Shown here one piece after another: positions 1-8,225 of a stretch of 47,632 bases of DNA. The notes beneath the pieces were generated by a model. That model saw nothing but the letters and a program-made list of their open reading frames with translations, ran no database searches and was not told where the DNA came from. Numbering within the stretch: the first letter of the stretch is position 1; each line of letters starts with the position of its first letter. The position numbers and the translations under genes were made by a program. This DNA is from an uncultured Eubacteriales bacterium (GTDB lineage: Bacteria > Bacillota > Clostridia > Oscillospirales > CAG-272), in the NCBI GenBank assembly GCA_900546315.1, contig URCP01000011.1:1-47632 (forward strand), read 5' to 3'.

Positions 1-102
1 GGACCTCTGCGAGCACGAAAAGCGCCGCTCTGAAGGAAGAACAGAAACCTGAACGCCGCCCGTTACCGGGTGCGGACATTTACATCTCAGGAGGTTTACG
101 GC

Positions 103-1260
103 ATGAACATGAAGACCGCGGCGTCGCGTTCCGGATTGTCCGCGCGTGCCATACGCTTTTATATAGATTCCGGGCTGCTGTCGCCGGAGGAGTTCATCTC
201 GCGCGGAAGGCGGGATTATGAGTTCACTGAGGAGGACGTAGAGCGTCTGCGTCTCGTGTCGCGGCTTCGCGGATCGTCGATACCGGTCGAGTCGATAAAG
301 ACGATTCTCGAGGAGCCGGACAGGACGCCGGAGGTGTTCGAGCGGTTCCGGGACAATATCGTGCCGGACTCGGTGCATTACGCGGCGTTCATAAGGCGGC
401 TCAAGAACACCGACGCGTCGACGATCGGGAGCGCGGAGGAGCTTGCCGACAAGCTCGAGGAGATAGGAACAGCCGAGATCGCGAACCGTGAGGCGCTGTT
501 CAATTACGGAAGGCTCGCGTACTGTGACGACGGCGTCTCCCCTGACGAGCGTCTCGCCGCCTACAGAAGGTGGTGCGAGAGACAGGAGAAGCGCGACCGG
601 ATATCAAAGCTGACCGATTGGATATACGACGTGAATATAAAGTGGTGGGTGGTCGTGATCATCATTGCCGCTCCGTTTGTTCTTTTCCTGCTGTGGAACA
701 TCCTGTCGGGTATGCACTACACCGAGAAGGTGAGCTTCGCCGCCAGCGGGTATGAGGTCATCCCGGGAGACGAAAGATATTCGGAGCCGATGACGATACG
801 GATAGACGGAAAGATCTGCCACATGATATTCGGAGAGGACTATTTTGTCGGTACGATACGCGTCGACGGGTATTATCAGGCGGTGCAGAGATATAAACAG
901 GAGGCGCGGCTCGACGAGGAGGTCAGTGTGAAGCTGATGCTGGAGTCCGACCCGTCAGACAATCTTGTCATAGCTGATACGGGCAAGAAGGGGCTTGTGT
1001 ACGTATCGGAGAGCGACACGCTGCATATGATCTCCGGCTTCACGATAGGCGCCGACAGGTGTTCGGCGTCGGCTGTCGGATATGATATCCTCCCGGAGAG
1101 TGTGAGGCGCGATAAGGCGAAGAAGCGTTATGTGACGGCGGTTCCCGCGTCCGGGCGCGACGAGGCGCTGATGCGCGCGGCGATCGTGTACGAGTATGTC
1201 GGATGGACGGATGAATTTAATGAACTATGCCGGACAAACGTCAGCTATACGAGAAAATAA
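103..1260 (+). CDS. MerR-family HTH regulator with a transmembrane anchor
   Basis: A 385-residue protein starting at ATG 103, chosen because AGGAGG lies 8 bases upstream; the in-frame GTG at 70 lies before that site. Residues about 3-75 form a MerR-type winged helix-turn-helix (TAASRSGLSARAIRFYIDSG, then a wing and EEDVERLRLVSRLR). A short helical region follows, then one strongly hydrophobic segment at about residues 181-201 beginning WWVVVIII. About 180 residues beyond it are probably extracytoplasmic. MerR proteins are normally soluble dimers that sense through their C-terminus, so this one may sense outside the membrane; that is inference. The outer domain is not one I recognise. The gene is alone on its strand and ends at a clear terminator. 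Confidence 0.8.
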   Translation: MNMKTAASRSGLSARAIRFYIDSGLLSPEEFISRGRRDYEFTEEDVERLRLVSRLRGSSIPVESIKTILEEPDRTPEVFERFRDNIVPDSVHYAAFIRRLKNTDASTIGSAEELADKLEEIGTAEIANREALFNYGRLAYCDDGVSPDERLAAYRRWCERQEKRDRISKLTDWIYDVNIKWWVVVIIIAAPFVLFLLWNILSGMHYTEKVSFAASGYEVIPGDERYSEPMTIRIDGKICHMIFGEDYFVGTIRVDGYYQAVQRYKQEARLDEEVSVKLMLESDPSDNLVIADTGKKGLVYVSESDTLHMISGFTIGADRCSASAVGYDILPESVRRDKAKKRYVTAVPASGRDEALMRAAIVYEYVGWTDEFNELCRTNVSYTRK

Positions 1261-1272
1261 ACAGATTTGATG

Positions 1273-1308
1273 AAAAAAATCAGGACCAGATAATGATCCT
1301 GATTTTTT
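1273..1308. terminator. Bidirectional intrinsic terminator
   Basis: A 12-bp perfect stem, AAAAAATCAGGA against TCCTGATTTTTT, with a 12-base loop and T-runs on both strands. It separates the convergent MerR-like gene and ymdB and can serve both. Confidence 0.85.
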
Positions 1309-1311
1309 ATG

Positions 1312-2091
1312 TCAGAATTTTACGCGTTCGGTCGAGACACACTTCCCTGAATCCGTGTCGAGCGCAAATATGACGCCGTTCACCTCGGTCGCCCCTTCGG
1401 CGAACTCGAATTTGACCGGGAGCTTTGTGCGGAGCTTTTCGATTATTATATCGGCGCGGATGCCGAGGACGCCGTCGGGCGGACCGCTCATGCCGAGGTC
1501 GGTGACGTATCCGGAGCCCTTTGGAAGTACTTGATTGTCAGCTGTGGCGACGTGCGTGTGCGTGCCCCAGACGGCGGATATTCTGCCGTCGAGGTATCTT
1601 CCGAGCGCGATCTTCTCGCTTGTCGCCTCTGCGTGGAAATCGAGCACGGCGAGGTCGTATCTTCCCTTTTCTCTCTCGAGTATCCTGTCCGCTGTCATGA
1701 ACGGGCACGCGAGAGATTCCATGTATATCGTCCCGAGCAGGTTGATTATCAGTATGTTGAAGCCGTTCACCCCGAAGATTGTGTACCCGTTTCCGGGCGT
1801 GCCGTAGGGATAGTTCGCTGGTCTGACCACGATTTCGCTCTCATCGAGGTAATGGCGTATCTCCTTTTTGCGGAATATGTGGTTTCCTCCTGTGAGGACG
1901 TCGCACCCGCCGGACAGCAGCCGGTCGGCGCTCTGCGGGTCGAGTCCGTTTCCGGCGCAGGCGTTTTCGGCGTTGCAGACGACGATGTCGATCTTTTTTT
2001 CGCGTCGGAAACCCCAGAGCTTTCCGGAAATATATCTGACGGCTTCCGGCCCGACGACGTCGCCGAGCGCCAGCAGTCTGATTTCACTCAT
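1312..2091 (-). CDS. ymdB: YmdB-family metallophosphoesterase
   Basis: A 259-residue member of the TIGR00282/YmdB family, whose members hydrolyse 2',3'-cyclic nucleotides using two metal ions; in Bacillus YmdB affects biofilm and motility switching. The ligand residues are visible in order: D11 in GDVVG, E42 and N43 in NAEN, N70-H71 in GGNHI, H153 in DFHAEATSEK, and H178 and H180 in GTHTHV. Length is normal for the family. The start ATG has no close Shine-Dalgarno site; GAAAGGAGC lies about 30 bases upstream, and the ATG overlaps the TGA of a tiny upstream frame, so translation may be coupled. It is the last gene of a minus-strand group. Confidence 0.92.
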   Translation of the reverse strand: MSEIRLLALGDVVGPEAVRYISGKLWGFRREKKIDIVVCNAENACAGNGLDPQSADRLLSGGCDVLTGGNHIFRKKEIRHYLDESEIVVRPANYPYGTPGNGYTIFGVNGFNILIINLLGTIYMESLACPFMTADRILEREKGRYDLAVLDFHAEATSEKIALGRYLDGRISAVWGTHTHVATADNQVLPKGSGYVTDLGMSGPPDGVLGIRADIIIEKLRTKLPVKFEFAEGATEVNGVIFALDTDSGKCVSTERVKF

Positions 2092-2160
2092 GTCTTTTGC
2101 ATAGGGCGCACCAGCGGTACGCCGCTCCTTTCGTGTGATTATTAATGCACAGCCTGTGGA

Positions 2161-3156
2161 TTAAGTCTGCGCGCCGCGGGCAATGTCTCTCGCAATGAGC
2201 GCCCAGCGCGTCGACTCAATCGCGCTTTTTGCGGTGAGTCCGTTCGGTGTTTTCCCGTCTTCGGCGTTTATGATATCAAGGAAGTCCTCGAAGATGTCGC
2301 CGCGCGGGGGATTCTCAAGTATCGTCTCCCCTCCGGCTTTGTCTGACAGAAGGACGGCTTTTCCGTCGGTTATCTCGATGATTCCGTCTGTCCCGACGAT
2401 TCTGACGCGGTCGTCGCCGTGGGTTTTCGCGGACATTGGTCTGTACATATCCGCAGTGACGGTCGCGATGACGTCGTTCGTCATTCTGAAGAGCGCCGCG
2501 GAGGTTATGTCCATCGTTCCGTTCCCGCCGTTCATTCTGCTCGAGTGCGCGGCGTCGGCGGATACGTAATTCTCACCCGACAGCCATTTCATCCAGTCGA
2601 TCGCGTGTATAGCGACCCACGGTATTATCCCGCAGTAGTTTTCCTCTGACGAATAGAACACCGGTCTTTTGCCGAGCTTGTATGACTTTCTCGAGTCCAT
2701 CATGCGCACCTCTCCGATGAGGCCGTCGTTAATTGCCTTCTTCGCGGCGAGGAACGTGGGCTCATAGCGCGTCTCGAACATCCCGGCGAGCTTTCCCTTC
2801 GAGGACGCGAGCGCGATTTCGAGCTCTCTGAGCTTCTGAATGTCGGACGCGAGCGGCTTTTCGGAGAAAACGTTTATATCGCGCCCGAGAGCGTATACCG
2901 AGCATTCGGCGATGTCGTTGAACCACGGATTCACGATTACGATATCGGGCTTTGCCTCATCGATCATTGCTTTCCAGTTCGCGAATAACAGCGGAGAAAA
3001 TCCGCCGCGCCTTAACTGTTCAAGGGTTTCCTTTGTCCCTTCCTCTCCGATTCCGGCGTTTCCGGGCGCGAGCGCGGCGAAGTCGAAGCCGTGCCGCTTT
3101 ATCGCGTCGTACGCGTAAAAGGCGTGACCGGCGCCGCCTATCTGTGCTATTTTCAT
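2161..3156 (-). CDS. Gfo/Idh/MocA-family oxidoreductase
   Basis: A 331-residue NAD(P)-dependent dehydrogenase of the Gfo/Idh/MocA superfamily. The N-terminus (MKIAQIGGAGHAFYA) is a Rossmann nucleotide-binding start. The family motif EKP, whose lysine is catalytic, appears in VFSEKPLASD at about residue 135. The C-terminal half is the alpha/beta substrate domain. These enzymes usually oxidise or reduce sugars, inositols or their derivatives; the substrate cannot be read from the sequence. The start ATG at 3156 follows GAAAGG with a 13-base gap inside a family B repeat leader. An ATG closer to the ribosome site is in another frame. Confidence 0.85.
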   Translation of the reverse strand: MKIAQIGGAGHAFYAYDAIKRHGFDFAALAPGNAGIGEEGTKETLEQLRRGGFSPLLFANWKAMIDEAKPDIVIVNPWFNDIAECSVYALGRDINVFSEKPLASDIQKLRELEIALASSKGKLAGMFETRYEPTFLAAKKAINDGLIGEVRMMDSRKSYKLGKRPVFYSSEENYCGIIPWVAIHAIDWMKWLSGENYVSADAAHSSRMNGGNGTMDITSAALFRMTNDVIATVTADMYRPMSAKTHGDDRVRIVGTDGIIEITDGKAVLLSDKAGGETILENPPRGDIFEDFLDIINAEDGKTPNGLTAKSAIESTRWALIARDIARGAQT

Positions 3157-3243
3157 TTTTTATGACCATGCCTTTCGTACAAACTGTGTGGTCTGAGAAT
3201 GAAATTTCAGACTTCATTCTCACTGTTGCTCTGGTTTTGTGTT
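3157..3243 (-). repeat. Family B intercistronic repeat, reduced copy (B3)
   Basis: Lies between the HD-domain gene and the oxidoreductase, in the transcribed minus strand. It shares with copy B1 (7457-7620) the leader GTACGAAAGGCATGGTCATA just before the start codon and the GTCTGA...TCAGAC hairpin region, but lacks the roughly 80-base double-hairpin core. Its upstream end overlaps the last codons of the HD-domain gene, so that protein's final residues may derive from the repeat. An alternative stem, TGAGAATGAA with TTCATTCTCA, can form here. Confidence 0.65.
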
Positions 3244-3747
3244 GACCGCGAAGATCGTTTCCGCGAGCTTCGTTCCGGATTCTGTCCGGAAGATTTTGTG
3301 TATCGCGGTCGCGATAGTGTCGGCGTCGGAATTGTCCTCGAAGAGATTTACGATGAAGTCCGCCTCGATGAGTATCTGGAGCTCTGTTGAATCGATATCC
3401 GTGTATGTATGGTGATGCGCGATCATTGCGCAGACACGCTGGGTCAGTTCATCGTCGAAGCCGAGCTTCGCGAGCATATCGCGCGCGACGGGCGGTCCGA
3501 GCTTCTCCTGTAGCTTGCCGTTCGACGAACCGTACATCTTCTCGGCAGGCTTTATACCGATGTCATGAGTGTAAGCGGCGGTCTCGAGTATAAATGTTTC
3601 TCTGCCGCCAAGCCCTTCGAGCCGCGCTATCAGCGCCGAGTACGCGTGGACCTTCATGAAATGCTGAACACGGAGCGGGTCGCCGCTGTAGAATTCCGTC
3701 ATTTCGAGCGCGAGCCTGTCGAGCATAGTTTTCTCTTTATCCGACAT
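3220..3747 (-). CDS. HD-domain phosphohydrolase-like protein
   Basis: A 175-residue HD-superfamily protein. The metal-binding pattern is complete: H34, H61-D62 in AAYTHDIG, the HHH run at 111-113, and D130 in LIEADFIV. HD proteins hydrolyse phosphoester or nucleotide bonds; the substrate here is unknown. The start has AGGAGG 8 bases upstream. It lies 17 bases downstream of rarA on the same strand and so is probably cotranscribed with it and with the oxidoreductase and ymdB that follow. Confidence 0.82.
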   Translation of the reverse strand: MSDKEKTMLDRLALEMTEFYSGDPLRVQHFMKVHAYSALIARLEGLGGRETFILETAAYTHDIGIKPAEKMYGSSNGKLQEKLGPPVARDMLAKLGFDDELTQRVCAMIAHHHTYTDIDSTELQILIEADFIVNLFEDNSDADTIATAIHKIFRTESGTKLAETIFAVNTKPEQQ

Positions 3748-3764
3748 GATGAATTTCCTCCTGT

Positions 3765-5021
3765 TTACTTTTTTCCTTTGATTTTTTCCCAGTAGGCTTT
3801 TGCCGCCTGTTCTGTCTTGTTTGTTCCATAATCGTAGTAGTGCGCGTCCGCGAGGTCGTCCGGCAGATATCTCTGTTCGACCCAGTCGTTCTCGTAGTCG
3901 TGCGGGTACTTGTATCCGATGAAGTTCGGGCTCTGGAGATGCTTCGGCACGAGCTGTCCGCGTCCCGCCGCGATATCCGCCGACGCCTTCGCGAGCGCCG
4001 TGTAGGCGGTGTTTGACTTCGGCGCGGTGGCGAGCATGACGGCGGCGTTCACGAGAGGGATGCGCGCTTCCGGCAGACCGAGCTCCCTCGCGCTGTCGAC
4101 GCAGGCTTTGGTTATGACCGCCGCCATCGGATACGCGAGCCCGATGTCCTCGCTCGCGATGACCTGCAATCTGCGGCAGGCGGAGAGGATATCACCGCCC
4201 TCGAGCAGCTTCGCGAGATAGAAGACGGCGGCGTCCGGGTCCGAGCCGCGGATTGATTTCTGGAGACAGGAGAGAAGGTCGTAGTGGACGTCTCCCGCTT
4301 TGTCGAAGCTCCCGAGCACTTTCGGGGTCAGCCCGTCGACGATATCCGTCGTGATTGTCCCGCCGGTCCCGGCGAGATAGTACGCGTTTTCGAGCAGTCC
4401 GAGGCTCCGCCTGACGTCCCCCGCGCCGCGCGACGCGAGGAGCTCCAGCGCCCTGACGTCGAGCTTTACGGCTTCGGGTCCGGGCTCTTCACCCGGAGCG
4501 CAGCCGTCGTGGTTCAGCTTGTCGAGAGCGCGGGTTATCGCGCGCTTTGCCTCATCGGGTGAGACCGGCTTGAACTCGAAGACCGCAGAGCGCGATATTA
4601 TCGCGTTGTACACATAAAAATACGGGTTCTCCGTCGTTGACGCGATAAGGGTGATGCGTCCGTCCTCAATGTATTCGAGGAGCGACTGCTGCTGCTTTTT
4701 GTTGAAATATTGTATCTCGTCGAGATACAGGAGTATCCCGGAGCTGCCGAGGAGTGTTCCCGTCTCGTCTATGATCGCTTTCACGTCTGCTATACCGGCG
4801 GTGGTGGCGTTAAGACGTCTGAGGGTCATTCCGGAACGTTCGGCGATTATGTTGGCGGCAGTGGTCTTTCCGGTTCCGGGCGGACCGAAGAATATCATGT
4901 TCGTCAGGTGGCCGGAATCGACCATTCTGCGGAGTATTCCGCCCGGTCCGACGAGGTTTTCCTGCCCGACCATGTCGTCAAACCCATGCGGTCTGACCCG
5001 GTCGGCGAGAGGTTGATTCAT
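3765..5021 (-). CDS. rarA: Replication-associated recombination protein A (RarA/MgsA, AAA+ ATPase)
   Basis: A 418-residue AAA+ ATPase of the RarA/MgsA/WRNIP1 family, which acts at stalled replication forks as a clamp-loader-like tetramer. Walker A is GPPGTGKT (46-53), Walker B is LLYLDEIQ (D101-E102), and sensor 1 is STTENP. The C-terminal half has the family's tetramerisation region and the near-terminal motif beginning YKYPHDYEN. Length is typical. The start ATG follows GAAAGGTGC with a wide spacing. It appears to head the operon rarA - HD protein - oxidoreductase - ymdB. Confidence 0.95.
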   Translation of the reverse strand: MNQPLADRVRPHGFDDMVGQENLVGPGGILRRMVDSGHLTNMIFFGPPGTGKTTAANIIAERSGMTLRRLNATTAGIADVKAIIDETGTLLGSSGILLYLDEIQYFNKKQQQSLLEYIEDGRITLIASTTENPYFYVYNAIISRSAVFEFKPVSPDEAKRAITRALDKLNHDGCAPGEEPGPEAVKLDVRALELLASRGAGDVRRSLGLLENAYYLAGTGGTITTDIVDGLTPKVLGSFDKAGDVHYDLLSCLQKSIRGSDPDAAVFYLAKLLEGGDILSACRRLQVIASEDIGLAYPMAAVITKACVDSARELGLPEARIPLVNAAVMLATAPKSNTAYTALAKASADIAAGRGQLVPKHLQSPNFIGYKYPHDYENDWVEQRYLPDDLADAHYYDYGTNKTEQAAKAYWEKIKGKK

Positions 5022-5374
5022 GTGTTTTTTCGCACCTTTCGAAATGTGTGATTCTGAGTTTTATTTTGTCGGAAAAGCTCTTTATTTGTTATTGAAAACC
5101 GAAATATATGCAATGTTATGTGGGGCTGAACAACAGAGAAATTGACGCTCTGTGCTGTTGATTTGTAATCATACGTTTCTGAGTACACTGACGGTCGGTT
5201 ATGCCCGATATACGCGTGTGATTTCTGAAAAAACGCGGTGCTGATTTTTTACTCACGATTTGCGTGATCAACAGCACAAATCCCCGCGATGGTTATAAAC
5301 TCACAATGATGTCATTCCGGAAATTGAAAAATAAAAACGAAATATAATACCATACCAATTTCCGCTGAATAAAA
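5022..5374. other. 353-bp gene-free region upstream of rarA with inverted repeats
   Basis: AT-rich spacer between the end of recG and the start of rarA, both on the minus strand, so it should hold the rarA promoter. I see no convincing -35/-10 pair. It does hold an 11-bp perfect inverted repeat, GTGCTGTTGAT (5152-5162) with ATCAACAGCAC (5267-5277). There is also a 9-bp pair, CGGAAATTG (5318-5326) with CAATTTCCG (5357-5365), a small TCACG/CGTGA hairpin near 5252-5266, and CAACAG/CTGTTG around 5130-5160. No open frame here looks like a gene. Confidence 0.5.
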
Positions 5375-7456
5375 TCATCTGGCGTCGGGCGTGACGGCAT
5401 CCGGCAGGGCTTTCGCTCCGTTCTCTTTCGCGGCTTTTTGCGCCGCCTCGAGAAGCGCCATATCCTCACACAGATTCGCGAGCCTGAACCGCAGCTCTCC
5501 GTGCTGTCTCGTCGCGCTTTCGGCGTCGGCGATGAAGTCCCCCGGACCTCTTTCACCGAGGTCGTACTCGGCGATCCTGAATCCGTCGAAGGTTTTCTTC
5601 ATGACGGCGAGACGTTTTCCGGCGCGGCTCTCGGGCTTTGAGCCGGAGACGAGGACACAGCAGGAGGCGGCGCTTCCGCGTCCGACGCGTCCTCTTAACT
5701 GGTGCAGCTGAGACAGTCCGAAGCGTTCGGCGTTCTCTATGATCATAAGTGTGGCGTTCGGAACGTTCACGCCGACCTCAATGACCGTTGTCGCGACGAG
5801 AACATCGAGCCCGCCTGCGGCGAACTCACGCATGACGGCGTCTTTTTCGGCGGGCTTCATCTTGCCGTGCACGCATCCGACGCGAAGGTCAGGGAGCGAT
5901 TCCGCGAGAGTTTCGGACCACGTCGCCGCCGCCTTGAGTTCATCTTTTCCGCTTACTTCCTCATCTCCGAAGTCGATCAGACGTATGTCCTCCTGCGTGA
6001 CTTCCCCGCTCTCCGGTTTCTCGACGGCGGGGCAGACGACATATGTCTGGTGACCTTCGTCGTGCTGACGGCGTATGAAGCCGTTGAGCCGTTCGCGGTA
6101 GCTCTCGTCGACGACGAAAGTCTTTACTTTCTGTCTTCCAGGCGGCATCTCGTCGAGAACCGACATATCAATGCTGCCGTAAAGGAACATCGCGAGGGTG
6201 CGCGGTATCGGCGTCGCGCTCATTGTTAGCTCATGCGCGTGCCCTCCCTTCGGGGACGCCTTTTCAAGCAGGGTCTCGCGCTGTCCGACGCCGAACCTGT
6301 GCTGCTCGTCGCAGATGACGAGCCCGGGTTTTCCGAAGCTTATTCCCTCGGAAATCAGCGCGTGCGTGCCTATGACGAGCTTCAGCGTGCCGTCCGCGAG
6401 CGCCGCCGTGATCTCCCGTTTTTCCGCCGCTTTGGTGGATCCGGTGAGCAGCCGACAGCCGTATCCGAGTCTGCCGAACATCGGCATGAGATCGTTAAAG
6501 TGCTGCGTCGCGAGGATTTCCGTCGGCGCCATGAGAGCGCACTGATAACCGTTCTTCACGGCGATATAGGCGGCAGCCGCCGCGACGGCGGTTTTTCCGC
6601 TGCCGACGTCTCCGGAGACGAGACGCATCATCGGGCGCTCCGATGACATATCCTTCGCGATGTCGGTGAAGGCGCGCTTCTGCGCTCCGGTCGGCTCGAA
6701 CGGCAGGATTTCAAGCAGCGGCGAGAGGTCGGTGTCAGGCATCGCGGGAGCGCCGGAATCCGGACGGACATTGCCCGCGGCGCCGAGCGCGAAGTTGTAG
6801 AGCTCCTCAAAAATGAGCCGTTTTTTCGCGGCGTTCAGCGTCTCGAAGTCCGGCGGGTCGTGTATGTTCCTGAGCGCCCAGACGATGCCGCAGAGATCGT
6901 TTTCCTCCCTGACCTTCTCCGGCAGCGGCTCCGGTATCCCGCCGACGCTTTTCAGAGCCGAGGAGATGAGCTTTGAGATAAAGTTCTGCGTCAGTCCGGC
7001 GGAGAGCGGGTATACCGGCACGAGGTTCGGAAGCGCGGCGCCGTCGGTCACTTTTTCGACGACCGGCGACGAGAGCGTGAGCCGTCCGTACTCGAGTGCG
7101 AGCTTTCCGAAAAATCTGTATTCCTGACCCTTCTGAAGCTGCGCGCGCATATACGGCTGGTTGAAGAAGGTGACGTCGCAGGTTCCCGACTCGTCGAAGG
7201 CGCGGAGCTTCACGAGCGTCATGCCGCGCTTCAGAGTCGACAGGTTCGGGTCGCAGGAGACGGTCAGCATGAATGAGCCGACCTCGTCCGGAGCGGCGTC
7301 CGCGAGCCTTTTTATGTTTCCACGGTACTGGTATCCGCGCGGATAATGGCGCAGGAGCTGTCCGACGTTCGTGATTCCGAGCTTCGCGAGAGCCGCGGCG
7401 CGCGCCGGACCGACGCCGGACATTTCAGAGACGGATGTGCCGACGGTCAGTTGCAT
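5375..7456 (-). CDS. recG: ATP-dependent DNA helicase RecG
   Basis: A 693-residue RecG, which remodels stalled forks and branch-migrates recombination intermediates. The N-terminal wedge/OB domain is followed by helicase motifs: Walker A GDVGSGKT near residue 280, motif II DEQHRFGVGQR (DEQH is the usual RecG form), motif III MSATPIPRTLA, and the C-terminal RGRVGRG. Two in-frame starts exist. I choose the inner ATG at 7456 (MQLTV) because GAAAGG is 13 bases upstream of it and only 1 base from the outer ATG at 7468 (MVIK). The leader belongs to a family B repeat. It is the last gene of the U32-dut-DUF4321-maf-recG operon. Confidence 0.95.
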   Translation of the reverse strand: MQLTVGTSVSEMSGVGPARAAALAKLGITNVGQLLRHYPRGYQYRGNIKRLADAAPDEVGSFMLTVSCDPNLSTLKRGMTLVKLRAFDESGTCDVTFFNQPYMRAQLQKGQEYRFFGKLALEYGRLTLSSPVVEKVTDGAALPNLVPVYPLSAGLTQNFISKLISSALKSVGGIPEPLPEKVREENDLCGIVWALRNIHDPPDFETLNAAKKRLIFEELYNFALGAAGNVRPDSGAPAMPDTDLSPLLEILPFEPTGAQKRAFTDIAKDMSSERPMMRLVSGDVGSGKTAVAAAAAYIAVKNGYQCALMAPTEILATQHFNDLMPMFGRLGYGCRLLTGSTKAAEKREITAALADGTLKLVIGTHALISEGISFGKPGLVICDEQHRFGVGQRETLLEKASPKGGHAHELTMSATPIPRTLAMFLYGSIDMSVLDEMPPGRQKVKTFVVDESYRERLNGFIRRQHDEGHQTYVVCPAVEKPESGEVTQEDIRLIDFGDEEVSGKDELKAAATWSETLAESLPDLRVGCVHGKMKPAEKDAVMREFAAGGLDVLVATTVIEVGVNVPNATLMIIENAERFGLSQLHQLRGRVGRGSAASCCVLVSGSKPESRAGKRLAVMKKTFDGFRIAEYDLGERGPGDFIADAESATRQHGELRFRLANLCEDMALLEAAQKAAKENGAKALPDAVTPDAR

Positions 7457-7620
7457 TTTTATGACCATACCTTTCGTACTAACTTACAGTTTTGAGGCAG
7501 TTTTGAAAGACGGCTTGTCCGTCTTTCAAAATTCACGACCTCATGTCGTGAAAGCCTCAAAACTGTTTGGTCTGAAAATTCATTTTCAGACTTTCACCTC
7601 ATTTCATTTTGTGTTGTACG
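7457..7620 (-). repeat. Family B intercistronic repeat, full copy (B1): three-way junction plus RBS leader
   Basis: Fills the maf-recG gap and is read in the minus direction. A 13-bp outer stem pairs ACAGTTTTGAGGC (7486-7498) with GCCTCAAAACTGT (7554-7566). Inside are a 13-bp hairpin, TTTTGAAAGACGG/CCGTCTTTCAAAA (7501-7531), and an 8-bp hairpin, TTCACGAC/GTCGTGAA (7532-7552). A separate 10-bp hairpin, GTCTGAAAAT/ATTTTCAGAC, lies at 7570-7591. The recG-proximal end carries GTACGAAAGGTATGGTCATA, the ribosome site of recG. The hairpin core recurs at 47533-47632. Confidence 0.8.
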
Positions 7621-7628
7621 ATGTATTA

Positions 7629-8225
7629 TCAGAGCAGGTTTATGCCGAATTCGTCTCTCAGGATCACTCTGAGCCTCGATACCGGCAGACCGACGACGCT
7701 GTAGTAATCTCCGTCGATCTTCTCGACGAGCGCTCCTCCTCTGCCCTGTATGCCGTAGGAGCCGGCTTTGTCCAGCGGCTCGCCGGTGTCGGCGTAGCGT
7801 TCGCATTCCTCTTTTGTCAGGTCGAGGAATTTCACTTTTGTTTCGACCGTTTCGGCGATTTTTTTCGATGTATTATCCGCCGCGCGCCCGATTACGGCGA
7901 TGCCTGTGCATACGGAGTGCCATTTGCCGGAGAGCTCTGTGAGCGTGCGCACGGCGTCGCCGCGGTCACGCGGCTTTCCGAGAGCTTTTACACCGTCAGG
8001 AGTGACGATGGTGTCGGAGCCGATGACGACGGCGTCCGGGTCGTTCAGCCGCTCATATACGGCTTCAGCCTTTCTGAGCGCGAGCTCGCGGACGAGATCA
8101 CGCGGCGCGAGACCGGTGATGTTTTCGTCGCAGTCGGATGTTATGACCTCGAACTGTGCGCCGAGCATTTCAAGAAGCTCGCGTCTGCGCGGCGATTTTG
8201 ACGCTAAAACCATACGTCTTTTCAT
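7629..8225 (-). CDS. maf: Maf-family nucleoside triphosphate pyrophosphatase
   Basis: A 198-residue Maf/HAM1-fold pyrophosphatase, of the family that hydrolyses dTTP, UTP or modified NTPs to monophosphates and has been linked to septum control. Visible motifs are the N-terminal ASKSPRRRELL, the metal and substrate segment GSDTIVTPDG, GKPRDRGDA, and YGIQGRGG near the C-terminus. Length is normal. Its first 4 bases overlap the stop of the DUF4321 gene (ATGA), indicating coupled translation. Confidence 0.94.
   Translation of the reverse strand: MKRRMVLASKSPRRRELLEMLGAQFEVITSDCDENITGLAPRDLVRELALRKAEAVYERLNDPDAVVIGSDTIVTPDGVKALGKPRDRGDAVRTLTELSGKWHSVCTGIAVIGRAADNTSKKIAETVETKVKFLDLTKEECERYADTGEPLDKAGSYGIQGRGGALVEKIDGDYYSVVGLPVSRLRVILRDEFGINLL

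Noticed and set aside
2..52. Possible C-terminal end of a gene entering from the left edge
   Set aside because: A frame ending in TGA at 50-52 exists, but 16 codons with no recognisable motif are not enough to call.
7371..8201. Plus-strand frame of 276 codons
   Set aside because: It is antisense to maf. Its stretch KDGLSVFQNSRP recurs in the minus-strand frame at 47221-47619 only because both read through the family B hairpins on the antisense strand; substitutions fall in hairpin loops, as expected for RNA structure rather than coding.
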